This document shows positions 14,133 through 27,700 of a DNA stretch of 64,000 nucleotides, piece by piece (within the stretch, counting starts at the first letter, position 1; every line of letters begins with the position of its first letter). This stretch comes from Crambe crambe (taxonomy: Eukaryota; Porifera; Demospongiae; Poecilosclerida; Crambeidae). The stretch is from contig OZ004588.1 in the NCBI GenBank assembly GCA_963924555.1, positions 1,922,001-1,986,000 on the forward strand. The letters are read 5' to 3'. The translations under genes and the position numbers were made by a program. Under the pieces are notes generated by a model. That model saw nothing but the letters and a program-made list of their open reading frames with translations, made no database searches and was not told the DNA's origin.

Positions 14133-14703
14133 ATGCTTCAGCTTAAGGAATGCAAAGACAATGGAGCACTAACATTCTGTGGTGATCTGCAAACTCAGAA
14201 CTGGATGCTGTTTGTTTTGTTGACTCCACCTCCTCTCCCCTCCTCTCCCCTGATGTGACACCCACAGAGATTGCGTCCCCCCATGAAGGGATCCAGCTGC
14301 TCCTTATTTAAGACCACTTTCACTCACTATCGGATTCTGAAGGTATGCAGAAAAGTTCCTTTCTTATTCTGCACAGTTTCCTGTTTTGGTTACTTTGGAC
14401 ATGTGTCTTTTGAATATTTGACCTTGATGTGGTTAATGGAATGTTAATTACCCTTTGATGGATGAGATGATCCCTACATAACACTCCCAATCACTATGAC
14501 CTAAACCTATGGGGTGTCCCTGTAATTAGTCCATGAATGACCTTTTGACCTTTCCAATGTACATAGGAGAGGGAACAGAAGTGGACGTCATCGATGTATT
14601 CTCACCAGAGTCTGAAGATGACACGTCAGAAACACTTCTGCCAGCCCGTACAGTGATGACTACAGGGCCACACCCACTTATGTCTCACCTTTCATCTTTT
14701 TAA
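14133..14703 (+). other. 3' part of the repeat unit, copy 1
   Basis: Exon-like pieces are a start at 14133 after CCATGTAG (ATGCTTCAGC), 14268-14342 (after CACAG; donor AAG|GTATGC) and a last exon 14567-14703 after ACATAG. The last exon is Ser/Glu-rich (ESEDDTSETLL), has a TTGPHPLMS motif and stops with TAA. Collinear with 18,700-19,334 and 57,890-58,560. Confidence 0.4.
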
Positions 14704-14829
14704 ACTATTATGTGTACATATTAATATGTGTATGTTGGGTTGAGAGAGTTCAGTATCATTGTTGGTCATGTGATCAGTTGTATCATCATTCTTGATAATA
14801 TCCTCCACTCCTAGGCTGTTAATCAATTT

Positions 14830-15060
14830 TGCGCATGGGCATTGTGATTTTAGGGGGTGGGGCAGGCTTGTTGCATGGTGGGCATTATTTGCATCAGTGA
14901 TAGCACATGCATTGAATATTCTGACCGAGAGATCTGTTTGAAGATCGAGATGGAGACAGCTTGCTTGTTGAGTGTCTGCAGTCGGCGACGAGGTTTCATT
15001 CATTCAGATGGAAGTGTTCTGCATTAATAACTGGCATCTGTGTAAGTACCTGCAGCCTTT
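14830..15060 (+). promoter_or_regulatory. Degenerate NRF1-like/5' exon module, copy D
   Basis: TGCGCATGGGCA (one mismatch), then GGTGGGCATTATTTG; the later part has CAGCCTTTGGACATTTAGGTTAAC, in which the donor is lost. Probably a dead copy. Confidence 0.4.
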
Positions 15061-16509
15061 GGACATTTAGGTTAACAAGTCTTGAATCAGTGATAGCGTC
15101 CAACTTGTAAACATCATCCATTGATCCACCCATCTTTAGCAAAAGACATGTTTCACCTGTAGGTGTCTGATTGACATGTCCAAATAAGAGCCAGTTGCTA
15201 CATACATATGGTGGGCATTATATGTGACAGTCCCAGTCAGCACATTAGATTATTCATTTCTCAAATCATGCTTTATAATTATGAAACAGTCCAAAACTTC
15301 TGTCATATATAATGGTTGTCCTGTCTCACCTTGTCCCTAGCATGGATTGTGTTGAGAGGATTGTAGACCTGAGCACCACCCTGTTATTATAGATGGTTGA
15401 CATTGACAAGTCCTTTACCCAATGTACGTAGTACTTTCTAAATGTTGACACCCTTTACCCACTTCAATTTAGCAAGAAATTGACTTTTTTCACTTTTTGT
15501 TTCACTATGGTCCCCTTTCTATCATCCAACTATTAACCCATAAATATATTGTATGAATTTGATTGTATTGAGCAAAGAGGAGAATATGGATTCATAATCT
15601 GAGCATGTTACTGAAGACCTTTCACCCAGTGCTCACTCGTTCTGAGTGAGTCCGTCTTTCATAAACTACTCTGTATAGTTTTTGAATACTGGTTGCCTAT
15701 GGAGAGCTGAGTTGCTGTTAAGTTTGCCAGTATTTTACATTTTAAGTTGGTGAGTATTAAGACTAGAGCAGTTGCACTAAATCTACGTAGCCATACCAGC
15801 TGTGTGTATGGACAGGTGGTACCATCGTACTGGTACTGGCAAGCTGTGGACTGCTCCAAGCCCTTCAGTGTTCCATAAGACCAGGTAGCACTGGCACACT
15901 ACTTAAAGACCTTCAATTAGAAATACTGTCCTGGCTTTGTTCCTCTGACATAATGTATTCAGAACTGGTGGGATTACCTTTCCACAGCAGATTGCTCCAA
16001 CCACATCATAATGAAGGGGGAGACCCCCTAAATTAGTGTTGTGTGTACTAACTGATCCTGTTATGTGTTTCATTATGCACACTATCACATGTTAATTTCC
16101 TCTGGATACCACATATGTACATGCATGCACATCCACTGGCTTGACTAATATCTGTGTGGCAATAGCATACCATGCGCATAATTTCTTATGATCCAGGGAC
16201 TGATTTTTTGGTAGAGTTGTACTATGTCTAGTATTGGACTTTAGACTGAAGTCCAGGTAAAGGGTCCCTATGGGTATGTCAACCATGTGGTCATTACTTG
16301 GGGGAATGATAATACTCTTGAGAGTATTTGCATTGGGAGCATTTAATTTTATATTCCATACAACATGTGATATATTAATAACTCACAATCTTCTAGAGAA
16401 GAGTAGTTGGGTCTATACATACTAGTATGAGTTACATGATTGCTTGGTGGGTGTGGTTTATTTGATTGACTCCACCTCCTCTCCCCTCCCCCTTATACGA
16501 TACCAACAG

Positions 16510-16583
16510 AGACTGCCTCCCCTGATGAAGTGATCCAGCTGGAACAACACTATCTTCACCCAAGGATTCTTGATCAACTGATG
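16510..16583 (+). other. Exon-like module AGACTGCC...ATG|GTACGT
   Basis: 74 bp after CCAACAG, donor GATG|GTACGT. Open frame ETASPDEVIQLEQHYLHPR, the best-kept coding form of this exon. A donor-side remnant is at 862-900. Confidence 0.45.
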
Positions 16584-17334
16584 GTACGTACTTTAGAGTT
16601 ATTTGGGTACAGAAAGTTCCATTTGTATTCTGTGCAATTACCTCCATATCTGAATATTCCATCTTATGTGGTTAATGGATTGGTGAGGTATTTACCTCAG
16701 CCTGTTTTGATTCCAGGGCCTTCCCTCACACCTCCCAATCACTATGGCTTATATGTTAATTGATTATGGCCCTTAGTGGATTGACCCTTTGACCATCTCA
16801 TTTTATCACTGGCATGGATAAGTGACACGTGGGTAGTGTTGGGAGGTGGTTTATAGACCTGAGCATCTCATTGTTATTCTAAATGACACTTGTGTGTACG
16901 TATCATTCTAATGTTGAAACCCTTTACCCACTCTAGTTCAGGTGTCTAGGTTATTATATTAGCACTTTCAGTCAATATGATTATTCATTTTCTGTTTCGG
17001 TATGGTCCCCTTTATAAGACATGAGCTTACCTTTGATAGAGATTTGAGAAGGGTATGCTATCCACAATCCAAGCATGTAATTGTTAGTGATTGTCTTTTT
17101 GGTTTTCAGACTGAACCATGTGAATTACAAGTGTTTTTATGGTAACTGTTGTCAAGTGAAGTAAATCCATAATGGACCTTGCAGTTTTTATTCTCTATCC
17201 ATATGTAATCAATGGTCTTCAAATTGTATGCTCTATATAGAACAGGGATTCATGTGGATGGGTGGGTGTATGATAAGGTCTCCCCTCCTAAAATTGCTTT
17301 AGTGGTGTTGTTTAAGAAGTAATTCTACAACCTA

Positions 17335-17337
<3 letters not shown>

Positions 17338-17401
<64 letters not shown>
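17338..17401. repeat. CT microsatellite
   Basis: About 32 TC units followed by CAACCT repeats. Confidence 0.95.
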
Positions 17402-17405
<4 letters not shown>

Positions 17406-18531
17406 TCAACCTCAACCTCAAAATCCTGTATGAATCCTTGTAAAACTTTCCTCCATTAAAAGATCGGGCAGTAATTTTACGAATTATGTATTCAATGTTT
17501 CTCGAGACAGTCTCAACTGCCCCCATTTAGTTTGTCTCTTTGTGTGTGCTGTATTCTGATTATGTTGCCTATTATTCCTGAGTATGTATTCATATGTGCT
17601 GGGAGTGCATGATAATGAGATAATGTCGAGCAAAACCCTTCCTCCTGTCTCTGATTGCTCCTCCCCCTCCCCCTATATATTGTACCATCTCACTTTGTCC
17701 CTAGCATGGATAATGTTGAGTTTGTAGACCTGAACACCTCATGGCCCACCCCTGTTGTTTTAGACAGTTAACATGTACTCGATGTTGAGACCCTTTACCC
17801 ACTTTACCTAGTTAATGTGTATAGAGTGGTGAAGTGTGTATCCAGAAGTTGTCATATTAGTTGATATGATTGTTTATTTTCAGTTTCATTATGGTCCCTT
17901 TTATTATGTATGGGGTTTTTGACCATATAGTCATGCACTACTGTCTCTACTTCCACTACAGACTTCACTATAGTCTTATAGTGAAGTCCCTTGATGTGGA
18001 TCATTGCTTCCATCAGTAACAAATGATAATGGAAGCAATTTCCTCTGAGAATGCATTTAAAAAAAGATGAAACTTGAAAGTACAACTACCATGACTTCCC
18101 ACATTTTACGTCCTATAAAAGTAGCACTCTGCACATACATCCCATTCATGTCACTGTTAACAAAAATAACACTCGATGTTATTCTTCAGCTTCTATGGTA
18201 TACGGATGGATACACATAGTACATTCAAACCCAATCACATGACCAATTGTACCTAATCACATGATTGGATTGCAATACAATGTCCTATGCCTTTGAAGTG
18301 GCTACAGGACAATAGCAGTTGTCTAGAGATTTGGTCAGATAAAAGATATTGACCAGGAAACAGTGAACCCTGACACACTATGTACTAATTACTATAAGAC
18401 TATGGCATCCATAATATGCTTTGAAGTTTCTACCTTAATGAGGTCTCTAATGAGGTCTTTAAAATAGGGATAAATGACCAATATCTGTCTGGGCTCCATA
18501 AGCACCAGCTTCGACTCATTTTATAGTGTCA

Positions 18532-18626
18532 TTGGGTTTCTTGTGTTTTTAAAAGAATGTAGTGATATCAAATAATTATTATTCATGATCAAATAATTAC
18601 ATTCTTTAAAACCACCAGAAACCCAA
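18532..18626. repeat. Imperfect inverted repeat
   Basis: TTGGGTTTCTTGTG..AAAAGAATGTA pairs with TACATTCTTT..CCAGAAACCCAA around an AT-rich centre. Two smaller hairpins lie at 17,965-17,990 and 18,003-18,040. Confidence 0.5.
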
Positions 18627-18819
18627 CAAGACTGCTGAAGGTTTGACAGTATCATTGAGTCTACATTATACTGTAAGTGCCGAGTTCCACTGTTTTAGGA
18701 CCTTCTAATTGTCATTATAATGACCTCAAGCTTTGCCCTCAGTCACCATAATAAAGTGGTTCAATGACTGTTGTATGATGTACATACATATGAAGTGTTT
18801 CCCTCTGTTTTCCATGTAG

Positions 18820-19334
18820 ATGCTTCAGCTTAAGGAATGTAAAGACAATGGGGCACACATTCTGTGGTGATCTGCAAACTCGTAGAACTGGGTGTTGTTT
18901 GTTTTGTTGACTCCACCTCCTCTCCCCTCCCTCTGATACAATACCCACAGAGACTGCCTCCCCAATGAAGCTGTTGATGGATGAGATGATCCCTACATAA
19001 CGCTCCCAATCACTGACCTAAACCTATGGGGTGTGAATAGGTGTCCCTGTAGTTAGTCCATGAATGACCTTTTGACCTTTCCAATGGTGCATAGGAGAGG
19101 GAACAGAAAAGACGAATGTGAAGTTTGTCACAAGAGTCTGAAGGAGAAGACACTTCAGAAAGTGATGGAGGTTCCACATCCACGAGTCTGACTACAGGAC
19201 CATACCCACTTATGTCTCGCCTTTTGTTTTTGAAGTGTATCATCTTTAATTCTATTATGTGTGTGTATGTATATTGGGTTAAGAGAGTTCAGTATCATTG
19301 TTGGTCATGTGACCAGTTGAGTCATCATTCCTGA
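18820..19334 (+). other. 3' part of the repeat unit, copy 2
   Basis: Same pieces: a start after CCATGTAG at 18819, an AGACTGCCTCCCC segment after CACAG near 18,951, and a last exon from 19095 with ESEGEDTSESDGGSTS and TTGPYPLMS. The middle exon is truncated. Confidence 0.4.
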
Positions 19335-19399
19335 TAACACTTCTGTATTTGGCTGTTCCTTCTCCAAGATCTAATTATGTTGGGTGCACATCTTCCCTA

Positions 19400-21184
19400 G
19401 GCCAGAGTAAACCAGTGTTGATATCTGTAGTGAAAAAGGTGAAGAAAAACTCTTGAATGGTTGATCTGAACAGGTCCAGTGCAATACATGATGAATGAGG
19501 TAGATTCATCAGATGGTACAGCTCTACAGTGTGATACATGCAAGTGGGGATGAGGGTCTTTAGACTTCGTAAGACTTGTATTGATGTGCAGTACATATGT
19601 ATGTACCTGAGTTATGAGTCTTTGTTTTGTGAGGGGAAGAGGACTTGGAAGACTTGTCCAGCTGCTCTGAGTCAACATCCTCTATGTGGGTTCACAGGTG
19701 TGCTCCCATCCTGCATGAAATTTCAATGTACATCAAGTCACAGATTGATCCCTCTTCTTCCTTCACTCCCACTTCATACTTATAAGTTGAATGTTGTATT
19801 AAATTTTCATTGAAAATCTATTAATTTTAATAAAATATTTCTCTTAGTAGCTACTAGATCAAGGGTCAGAGGAAATGGTAACTCAGAGTTAATTACATTA
19901 ATTTCTGTCACATTACATTCCACAGTTCAAGTGCTCACCCTTGGTGTGGAGGAAGGACCTAGACTTGAACACAGCTTCCTGTTTAGTGTTTCTTACAACT
20001 CCATTGAAGGAAGGGAGAGATGACTGGGACATCTGCAATAAGTGCAAAAAGGATATTACAGTGATACATGGTACTCATTGTCTTGTCTGACTGTGAAATG
20101 GACTTTTAAGCATGAATCTGCTGATAGAACCCAGAAGTTAACACACAAATGCACTCAGTACAACATTCAAAGAAATATACGTTATTCTTGGCAATGCATT
20201 GATAGGTGAGAGCAGTTCTAGATACAGCACTTAATACCGGGTCATTAAGTGTTACTGGGTATGCTACACATGTACACACATGGGATGTCTAGATAAAGAG
20301 AGGAGATTTTGCTGGGGTAATATTTCCCAATGTACACTAAGAAGGTATAAACCTCAAAAATTAACCCATGAAAATTTGCACCACAGATTTTACATGACAG
20401 AAATCTCTAGTGTTACATGTACATGAGGTTGTCATAAAGGGACTATTTTGTTAGTATTCATAAATCAAGCAAGGTTTTACCCTTTTATTCCATGAGATTT
20501 CCATTCTCACTGAGCTTGCCTTAGGACACCTGGATAGGAAGAATCCTATTAGGAGTGGATTGGACAAATTCAATAAGTGGACCATGGGGCAATTTTCTGG
20601 CACAACTCAATGCCACACTCCCAGAGCTGCAAAGAAACAAAATAGCAGATAAAGAGTATCAAAACATTACATATTTGTGGGTTAGCCTCACTAGGGATTA
20701 GGGATTAGGGACTAGGGCTAGGGCTAGGGCATCAGTACTACATGTAATATAGAGCTTCCAAGCCAGAGAAAAAAAGAACAGATCGGATTAAGGGTCTCTA
20801 TATACACAATCAAACTGGTGGAATGTAAAGACGAGGGAGACAGGACCAATCATCTCTAGGACATAACATGACTGGTAGTTTTTCCCCTTGCTGATCATCT
20901 GGTTATCATGTCTCCATAGCTACATCACCACAAACACTTCATACAACTGCTTGAGAGTTTCATCATACTTACCTGTCCAGAAGACCAGAACTCACTAGAT
21001 GAACTATTAGCTGGCAGGTGAATGCCACAGCCAGCTCAAATACAGGGGAGAGAATCTAGTCAGCATGCAGTATATGCATACCCTTTACCATATAGAGTTT
21101 AGATATGACTACCCTTTACCATATAGAGTTTAGGTATGACTACCCTTAATTTTGGGCGTGGCACCAGGATGTGAAAAGAAAGAC
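19400..21184. other. Intergenic region upstream of ROCO gene
   Basis: No gene recognised. It includes a degenerate GGGATTAGGG/GGGCTAGGG run (20,693-20,735) and a 31-bp tandem duplication containing CCCTTTACCATATAGAGTTT at 21,080-21,135, just before the ROCO start codon. Whether it holds the promoter is not known; no TATA box was convincing. Confidence 0.4.
20693..20735. repeat. Degenerate GGGATTA/GGGCTA run
   Basis: Six short units of GGGATTAGGG and GGGCTAGGG type. It resembles animal telomere repeat TTAGGG only loosely. Confidence 0.5.
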
Positions 21185-21770
21185 ATGGGGAACAAGACGA
21201 ATAAACAGAAGCGTGGGCCCGAGCCCGAGCCAAACTCTTTTCCTTCGAAGTCCGCAGGGAGCGATCTTTCTTCAGATTCCAACCTCCTAACCTGTGAAGT
21301 AAGCCAAAAAAAGACACACAAAGCTGCCTCCTCCCCTCCCCCTCCTGTAAACATTGACATTGGACCTTCCAGGCCAAATAAGGAAAGTGAGCCTTCCCCT
21401 GATGAGTTCTTTGATCTTCCAGACCTTCCTAGCATAGATGCAGGGAGTAAAAGTTTGTCGAGTGGACCAGCATTTAAGACTGAACCGAAGTCAGATCAAT
21501 CTAAGTCTGCAGGGAGTGATCTTCCTTCAGATTCCAGTCCCCTATACATCCCTGAAGCTGCCTCCTCCCCTCCTCATCCTTTGAACATTGATAAATCATC
21601 TGAACTTCCCATGTCAAATAAGGGGAGTGAGCCTCCCTCTGATCATCCAGATCCTCCTCTGGACACTGGGAGTAAGAGCAGACCAGCATTTAAGACTGAG
21701 TCAAGTCCTCCAAAGAAAATATCACGGCAGGAGAGGCGACGAGCAGAAAGGGCGAAACGCAAGTTCAAAG
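21185..21770 (+). CDS. ROCO gene exon 1: disordered N-terminal region
   Basis: Encodes residues 1-195, very rich in Ser, Pro, Asp and Lys with no globular domain. It contains two imperfect repeats of about 70-80 residues. Each begins near KSAGSDL, passes through AASSPP and NID, and ends near GSKS..PAFKTE. The exon finishes with a basic stretch (RQERRRAERAKRKFK) that could be a nuclear-localisation or membrane-binding segment. The donor is AAAG|GTATCT, in phase with exon 2. The protein begins MGNK; Gly at position 2 raises N-myristoylation as a possibility, but this is speculative. A non-ATG frame extends a few codons upstream. That exon 1 belongs to the same transcript rests on phase match and position only. 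Confidence 0.65.
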
Positions 21771-24700
21771 GTATCTAATTACATACTCATACCTGTGACT
21801 TGTCCATAGGAGTACAGAGGGATTGTAATGGCTGTGGTTTATTACTGCTGGAGGGTGTGTCTATGGGTATGAAGTATACATGTGTCTGACCTCCCATGCA
21901 AATTCAAGACAGTTTTGCTAACATGATGCAGCCCAAATCATCAACTTGTCTCACCTTTGCCCCAAAACTAACTTTGCTAAATCGATGGAGTTAGAGGAAA
22001 TGATAAGGTCTTCTTTGTAGCATAAACAGCAGCAAAAGTGCAAACCAATTTAAGTGCTACAATTTTTTATGCCAAATACACCAATATGGACATATCTGTT
22101 AAATTATAGTAAGCCACCACCTATTGCAACCTCTCTATAGGATCTTAGGGTACAGAAATATCATACTGTATATCCGGAAAATATTGGCAGTCATCTTGCT
22201 CAGACATGGATGACTGATGACTCCCCTAGTCATTCCTGGTTGAGTTATAATGACTCCACGTAATCTTTATGGGAGACATTGTATTACTGTCTGCCATTTC
22301 CACACAAGCATTTCAATAGCTGGCTCCTCTTTTACTCTGGTCAAGACAAATACCCTCTACATGTTCTCCCAGTACAACACACAAACTGAAAGCAATCACA
22401 AAAATGCCTTAAGTGGTAGGTAGTGATAGGACTGGTAGGGTGTGACTTCCTTCATGCACTGTGTGATCACCTGCATAAGTGGGGATAAGGTGCCCCCAAA
22501 CTTGTGTGCTGCATTATGGATTGTGATAATTAGCATGGTTAGGGGGCACTGCAATGCACCATCGTCTGGCTGGTAGGTAGGGGAGGGCCTCAACCCCACC
22601 CCTGGATCAAGGGATCCAGCCATGTACTTATTACAAGATGCCACCATGTTGGTATATTGGCGAAGGGTGTGTCTTTGAGTATGAAGTGTCTGCTATTTCA
22701 TAAACCTCATGCAAATACAAGTCAACTCTGACTTCTTTTTAGTGTTAAAACATAATCTAACATACCAGCAACAAGACTCCTAAAGGCAAACTAGTACATT
22801 TCCCCTATACCATGTACACCAATATGGACAAGTCCAACATTATAGAAAACCACACCTATTGCAACCTCTCTATAGGAACTGAGAGGACTGAAATATCATA
22901 CTGTATATATTGCCTGGAATTAATAGGCTCCTGCAGATTATGCTCAAATTTATACACAAGATTCGATTCTCAGATTCTCACTCTAGCCTATTATTCTTTC
23001 AATTGTACCCATTATTCCCAAAGACTCTCTTATACATAGCTATGGCAACAGGGCTGGATTTAGATTATTAAATAGATGGAGTTGCATGACTAGGACTAGG
23101 GCCACACACTGGACCATAGGGGAGGCATAATTATTTGGAGAACCATGTATGTTGGCTTCACTGATAGTTTGCCACATTTTGAGCTTTTAAAGTTTGTGCA
23201 TAAAATTGAATAATCCGAGTAGAGTAGTCTCCTATACCATAGATACATTAATTTTGTGTATGGTGTTACATTCCTGTGGGTTGTTATAAACTAATGGTTT
23301 GTAACCTCAATACATAATCAAACCATGATAATAACATTGAACTGTATGACTATACCAACTATCCCTAATAATGTCTGCATGTAGCAGTTATTTTTGCTGG
23401 CTTCTTCAAGCTTCTTCTTCATGTGAGTACCTGTATCACGGTATATTTTTCACTCCCGAACATCAATCTCGTTCAGCTTCTTGCCCAGGGTATGACAATT
23501 CCACCACCTCTAAATGGCACATGCTTTGTGTGCTGTGTGGTCAGTCATATGCTAGCATTTGTGTAGGTAAGGGATGAAACACCAAAATTGTGAAATCTTT
23601 GAAGTGATACATGCATGGTCACAGGTGTGGAAATCAGTTTTTATGTACTAAGTTATAAAATGTGTGTCCTTGAAAGTGCAAGTCAAAGTACAGTGCAATA
23701 TGGATGTGTCATGTATACATAGACTGTTTCTTACCACTTTGATAATTATTATGAAGTATTATTATTGTCAAAGTAGAGGTATGGTCAAAATTACTGTGCA
23801 CTGTTTTAGGGGGGTTGGGGGGGTGGGGCAACCACCCCTGGCTACAGCCCCAAACATGTGTGGAAAGTCTAAATAGAACTGGTTAATACCCTTTGTGGAT
23901 ATCACCATTTTATCCACCATAATCTCCACTGTGGAGTATGTTGAAGTGTGTTAGGTATGCCAAATGAAACAGCTGTGGGTCCCTTTCCTGTCTATTATAG
24001 CAGCTACTGAGTCAGTTTAGGGAGTCTAAATGTGTGGACTGGATTTTCACCTGCTGAGCAATATGAGTTGATCATATTGATATTTTTTCACTGAGTTGTG
24101 GTTAATATGGGTACATCCCTGTTAATTAGTGTGTCATTGATATTTTGTTTGTAGCTCCTCCACTCAGCTTAAGAAATGTTGTTGCAGTCCTAAACAAACT
24201 TTCGTGGAGCCGTGTTGGTGAAATACTGACAATCCCCCAGACTAAGTTAAATGCTATCAGAGACGAGTGTGATACGGATGAGGAAAGACTTGTAGCCATT
24301 GTTAGGTATTGGTTACTAAATGATGTGAATGCATCCTGGAGGAGACTTATATATGAGCTTGACTGTGACCATTCAGATATAGCAGACAGGATACGGAAGT
24401 ATGCAGAGAAACTAACAGGTTAGTGAGAGCTTCAAACATATTGACATATGTACATGAATAGGTTGCATGTGCAGTTAAAACATTGCTGCTGTTCTGTTCC
24501 ACAGGACTCAGTTGTATTATCTCTAATCTCCATGACGTTTTACATAATTACATAATTATATCTGCTGAGTCAGCTATATCATTGTAACTACTTGACTGCT
24601 GCACATGCTGAGACCCATGCCCAGTTGTTAAGAGTAGAGACTCAAAGTCTGTAGTACATGTAACAAAGTTTAATTTTTTGCTTGTCAATTTCATTGCACT

Positions 24701-27700
24701 ATTACATTCACTCTGACCCTTGAAGTTAATGAGTTATGTATGTAACTCTTTACTGGTATAAAGTAGAGTCTTATAGTAGCCACCATTAGAACCAACATGT
24801 ATATAATCAGCTCTCTGCTGATGTCTGAAATCAGTCTGGAATCAACAAAGTTATACTGTAGTTCCAGAAATTTCCAAGTTGAAATATTTCATATTTTTTA
24901 ATTTTGGAAACATTATATACATCATCCAAAAATTTTCAACAATGAATTGTTATTGCATCAGATGTGCGTGAATTAGAGTTCGACTAGTTACTGCATGTAT
25001 GTATGTAATGGCAGAGTCCGTGGCTGAGTCACAATGTGAGATGGATTCCTGCATCAGAGGCTATCATAAATACAGAGCAATATGGACAGCAGCTATTGGA
25101 GAGTCTCTTTGTTGTATTAGGGGAACCTACTAATACAATAGATCAATACACTGTTGCTGTAATTAGAAGTGGACTAGTTGTTGGACATTTGCCTAAGAAG
25201 ATTTCAAGAGTTTGCTCACTTTTTTTGAGGAGAGGAGGTACCATATATTGTATAGTCACCAACACCAGGAGATATTCCACAGACCTCCCTCAAGGTGGAT
25301 TAGAGATCCCCTGTACTTTGCATTTTGAAGGGATCAATTCTTTGAGAAGACGCTTAAAAAAATGCATGCCCAATCTCAATTCATAATCAGTACTTAAATC
25401 ATTGTTTTCATCTGCTAAAATTATATTATAAAAGTTACTACCGTACAGCGGTTTTTAAAAAAATATTTCGTTACGTAAAGAATTACGTAAAGAATTACGG
25501 TAGTCTTTTATTCGGTATGGTACGATTATTTTAGCGCATGTACAACAATATCTGCGGACTTCGCTTCACAGCTGCTTTTTCACTGGCTTGCATACTATTC
25601 TTTGCCTTCATTTCTTCAGGTATAGCCCTCTTCGCAATCGTGGCGACTTCTTAAGTGATGGAATCTAGCTAGCTAAGAAGAAAGTGGACCAGAAGGTTAT
25701 GTAAGTTACATATATTGCATGCTGTAGTTGAATGTACGAACGTCTACATGTGGCTAAACGGTGGCTTTATATTGGAAATAGAAAAATTTTCGATAGACTG
25801 ATTACTGAAATTACCGAAATTTTATTCCCACCAAGATTATCCCGCTGCAAGGTACACATTAAGTACATCAATCAATCACCGTTCACATCCACTTCTTCTA
25901 TCTCTGAATCTTGCACACCAAGTGCTTTATTGTCAACATCAAGTGCTTGACATATTCCAGCTTCGTTCACTATGAATGACAGATTATCAGCAATGTGCTG
26001 AACTGTCTTGACAAGCCATTCGGCACCAAGTTCTTTCATAGCTGGTAAACATAGGTCAGCAGGTTCCAATCTTGATTCAACTGCTCTGCTATTTGAATAC
26101 CAGTCTTGAAATTTTCGCCGAAGAAAATCCTTTACAGGCTTATTAACAGAGATGTCCACTGGCTGTAATTAATCTGTGGTATTAGCAGGCAACAAACAAA
26201 CATGAATCGAATTCTCTTCAAGAATAGCATTAACACATGGAGTGATTTGACCTTTAAAATTATCCATAATCACAAGGGCAGACTTGTCTTCCCCCAAATT
26301 GTCTCTTTGCTTTTCAACATATGGAATGATTATGGCTTTGATGTATTGAAACATCGTTTCTTCATTTGACCAATGTTTGGGTGAATGTGTAATATCCCAG
26401 TCACTCAGAAATTTGAAATGGGGGTGTTGAATGGGGATGACAACAGTTTGTCTTGACAGTGGAAGTGACATCATTTAGAAATTCAAATGTGAAAAATTGG
26501 CAACACTAAATTTGTTCTTTGTTGTGGTGGCTTTTTAATTGGACAAATTTCATCCACACAAGAAGTGAATTTGCCCATGGTCTGTAGCCACCAAACTCTT
26601 CTAACTTGAACTTGTCATATGCCATCACAATACCTCGAGCAGCAGCAACAACAATACATGCAGATACAACACCTCCAGCTTCTCTCAGTTTCAGCAAATA
26701 TGCTTGCACAACCATTGTCATAGGGTGGAATGTCCCCCGCTTAGAATGACCCGGGGGTCATTTTACCCTAGGGTGAAGTGACCTGGGGTCACTCTAACCT
26801 AGGCTGGAATGACCCCCCTGGGTCACTCAGCCCTAGGGTATATTGACCCCTCTAGGATGTAGTGACCCCCTGGGTCACTTTGCCCTTTGGTATAATGACC
26901 TCTCCCTCCCCGTCTCTACATAGGATGTGGAATTAGACAATCAAATCAATTACTTTGATGAACATCAAAACCACTTGATACTTTTTTTTTCTTCCATGCT
27001 GCTGCTGGTGCTGTGACACATTGCTTATGAAATCACTGAGTCTTGGCATGAGCTGCAACTGATAATCAGTTACAAAAATCTCAAAGGTAATTGCTGCCAA
27101 ACTTGAGCTTTTTTCTGGTTTTTCTGCTGTGGAAATGATGTCAGTGCCGATTTTCTAACAGTTGAAAAGATGCTTCCGAAACTTGTGTAATATATGCAAC
27201 AGAGCTGCCATTACCCTGAATTTTTGTACATTGACGAAACATATATCCAGTGGAGTAGGAATAGGAAATTTATCTGGGGGAGGGGGGCAGGGACAATAAT
27301 AAGTTAATCACAGTAATAGCAACAAAATTCAATCCTTCTGTCATTAAATTGCATTAGCAAGCAGCAGTGAAATTGCTGGCATCACACTGCAATGACATGT
27401 AATTGCTTGGTGCTTGGTCTTACTTTCAATATACTGTTCATATTTGGGGGGGGCAGTGCCTCTCCATCTATAGTATTGGGGGGCAGTGGCCTTCCTGCCC
27501 CCCCCTCTCCCACCATCCTACTCCACTGTCTGATATCATAAATATAGTCTCGCGGGCCAATCCTTTACCAAAATACACTGATATCAACGGAAACTGTTGA
27601 TATTAAATTAGCCAGGGGCTGCTAAAAAAACTGTAAAGAAATATTGTTCTGTGATCATGAAGTGCCGAATACTTATTAGAGCATGCGCAACTCACATGTA

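Larger units (their letters stand above)
1..19400 (+). repeat. Left block of diverged copies of a multi-exon repeat unit
   Basis: Almost every 100-300-bp stretch here recurs elsewhere in the window in the same orientation. Recognisable segments are one containing TTATGTGTTTCATTATGCAC (near 30, 9,270, 16,060, 55,090), the microexon, a segment containing GCCTCTTTGTG, exon CATGGATAG, and a segment containing TTGAGACCCTTTACCCA. No intact long ORF is present; the longest frames (under 175 codons) are not conserved between copies. Confidence 0.75.

Noticed and set aside
20693-20735. Possible interstitial telomere
   Set aside because: Only six degenerate units with changing spacing (GGGATTA, GGGCTA). 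Too short and irregular to support a telomere origin.
22396-22647. 83-codon minus-strand frame in ROCO intron 1
   Set aside because: No recognised domain. The region is only slightly GC-richer than its surroundings.
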